From an uncultured Planctomycetaceae bacterium (GTDB taxonomy: Bacteria; Planctomycetota; Planctomycetia; Planctomycetales; Planctomycetaceae), in contig CAIJTL010000112.1 of NCBI GenBank assembly GCA_903823545.1, positions 1 through 7,644 of the forward strand: a DNA stretch of 7,644 bases. Reading direction: 5' to 3'. This document shows, piece after piece, positions 6,704 to 7,644 of this stretch. Position numbers and translations under genes: made by a program. How positions within the stretch are numbered: position 1 is the stretch's first letter; each line of letters opens with the position of its first letter. The notes below the pieces were generated by a model. The model did no database searches, was not told the origin of the DNA, and saw only the letters and a program-made list of their open reading frames with translations.

Positions 6704-7644
6704 ATGAAACTCTTTGATTGGCGACGTAGTTGGGCTGGAATCGCAAGCATCATGCTGGCGGTAGTTGTCGCGGCAAGCGTAGAAACGAGAGCACAGGCTC
6801 CCGACTTCCCGCCAGCGGCAGATGTGCTGAAGGACTACAAAAAAGTCTCACCTCCTGAGGGTGATTCGGCGTTGTACAACCTTTATGTGCGGGCCAAAGA
6901 CTCGCACGTTCTGGCAGAGTTACCACGCGACTATCTCCAACAAAAATACTTCATGGCAATGACCGTCGCGAGCGGCGATCAATATGCCGGTTTGCAATCG
7001 GGTGATCGTGTCGTCTATTGGCGACGATACGACCGACGGCTCGCGTTGATGGAACCAAACATCACCATACGGTCCGGCGGCGATCCAGAATCACAAAGCT
7101 CGGTCAATCGACTCTTCACCGATCGGCTGATCACCGAAGTGCCAATCGTCACGATGAGTCTCGAAGGCTCCCCGATCATCGACCTCAATAGCCTGTTGGT
7201 CATGCAGTCGGGAATCTTCTTTGGGGGCGGACGTGGCGGAGCCGGAGGAATTCGAAACCCCGGTCTGGTGTCCGTAAAGAAGGCGAAAGTCTTCACCAAG
7301 AATGTGGAAGTCGCCTTTGAAGTTCCGACCGGTGGCGGACAGTTGCAGACGTTGCACTACTCGATCAGCGAGATCACGCCGAACACTCAGTACCAGCCAC
7401 GCAAAGCGGATGAGCGGATCGGTTACTTCACAACGAGCTACGCTGATTACGGCAAATACCTCACCGATGAAACAAAGATTCGATTCATCAATCGTTGGCA
7501 TCTTGTGAAACGCGATCCGTCGCTGAAGCTCAGCCCGCCGGTCAAGCCGATCGAGTTCATCATTGAGCACACAACGCCAGTGCGTTACCGACGTTGGATC
7601 AAAGAAGGAACGTTGTATTGGAACAAGGCGTTCGAGAAGGTCGG
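6704..7644 (+). CDS. Secreted zinc-dependent metalloprotease, DUF5117/DUF4953 type; 3'-partial (N-terminal 313 residues)
   Basis: The start ATG has GGAAGG (6691-6696) 7 bases upstream, and the frame stays open to the window end. A Sec signal peptide is clear: basic MKLFDWRR, a hydrophobic core (about 11-25) and a likely cut after A30 (TRA then QAP). The exported part then runs through a beta-rich region with a glycine-rich loop (about 173-182). Segments from about 236 on (ERIGYFTTSYADYGKY, RFINRWHLVKRDPSLKLSPP, FIIEHTTPVRYRRWI, LYWNKAFEKVG) match what I recall of large bacterial proteins annotated as zinc-dependent metalloproteases with DUF5117 and DUF4953 domains, common in planctomycetes and Bacteroidetes. 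The zinc-binding HExxH motif would lie downstream and is not visible, so catalytic competence cannot be judged. The gene is divergent from ilvB and shares its intergenic region. The assignment is by remembered family sequence. Confidence 0.82.
   Translation, partial: MKLFDWRRSWAGIASIMLAVVVAASVETRAQAPDFPPAADVLKDYKKVSPPEGDSALYNLYVRAKDSHVLAELPRDYLQQKYFMAMTVASGDQYAGLQSGDRVVYWRRYDRRLALMEPNITIRSGGDPESQSSVNRLFTDRLITEVPIVTMSLEGSPIIDLNSLLVMQSGIFFGGGRGGAGGIRNPGLVSVKKAKVFTKNVEVAFEVPTGGGQLQTLHYSISEITPNTQYQPRKADERIGYFTTSYADYGKYLTDETKIRFINRWHLVKRDPSLKLSPPVKPIEFIIEHTTPVRYRRWIKEGTLYWNKAFEKV

Noticed and set aside
7091..7570. 159-residue minus-strand open frame
   Set aside because: It lies opposite the metalloprotease gene, whose recognisable protein and signal peptide account for the region.

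Overview
The window looks like a chromosomal segment of a planctomycete, probably Planctomycetales. This rests on family resemblance and was not checked by a search. The clues are an ATP-grasp protein fused to SET domains, a TolC-type outer-membrane lipoprotein with a long proline-rich and acidic tail, a plant/cyanobacterial-like acetolactate synthase, and the start of a large secreted zinc-dependent metalloprotease of the DUF5117/DUF4953 type. Base composition is moderate in GC and looks even across the window. I see no IS element, tRNA, rRNA, CRISPR array or phage gene.

Layout. (1) Positions 1-1590, plus strand: the 3' part of a gene encoding an ATP-grasp ligase domain followed by two tandem SET methyltransferase domains, each with its own NHSCDPN motif and CxCx4C post-SET cluster. 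The frame breaks at a run of six C (1384-1389). The rest of the second SET domain continues intact in the +1 frame to a stop at 1588-1590. (2) 1591-1797: a 207-base gap in which I see only the ribosome-binding site of the next gene. (3) 1798-4224, plus strand: a TolC/OMF-family outer-membrane lipoprotein. (4) 4225-4416: a convergent intergenic gap with two hairpins, probably transcription terminators. (5) 4417-6255, minus strand: acetolactate synthase large subunit (ilvB), starting at a GTG. (6) 6256-6703: a divergent regulatory region. It holds a plausible ilvB promoter flanked by a repeated 10-mer, leader hairpins, a possible 19-residue leader ORF, two dyads sharing the core GCAATTTG, and hairpins in the presumed 5' leader of the next gene. 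(7) 6704-7644, plus strand: the N-terminal 313 residues of a secreted metalloprotease, cut by the window end.

The genes do not form one pathway. IlvB makes acetolactate or acetohydroxybutyrate for branched-chain amino acids, and no ilvN or ilvC is present here. The TolC-like protein has no adaptor or pump gene next to it. The metalloprotease is an independent exported enzyme. The most unusual item is the ATP-grasp-SET-SET protein: its domain combination suggests a ligase coupled to lysine methylation of an unknown substrate, and its frame break is either a sequencing error, a real mutation or a slippery site.
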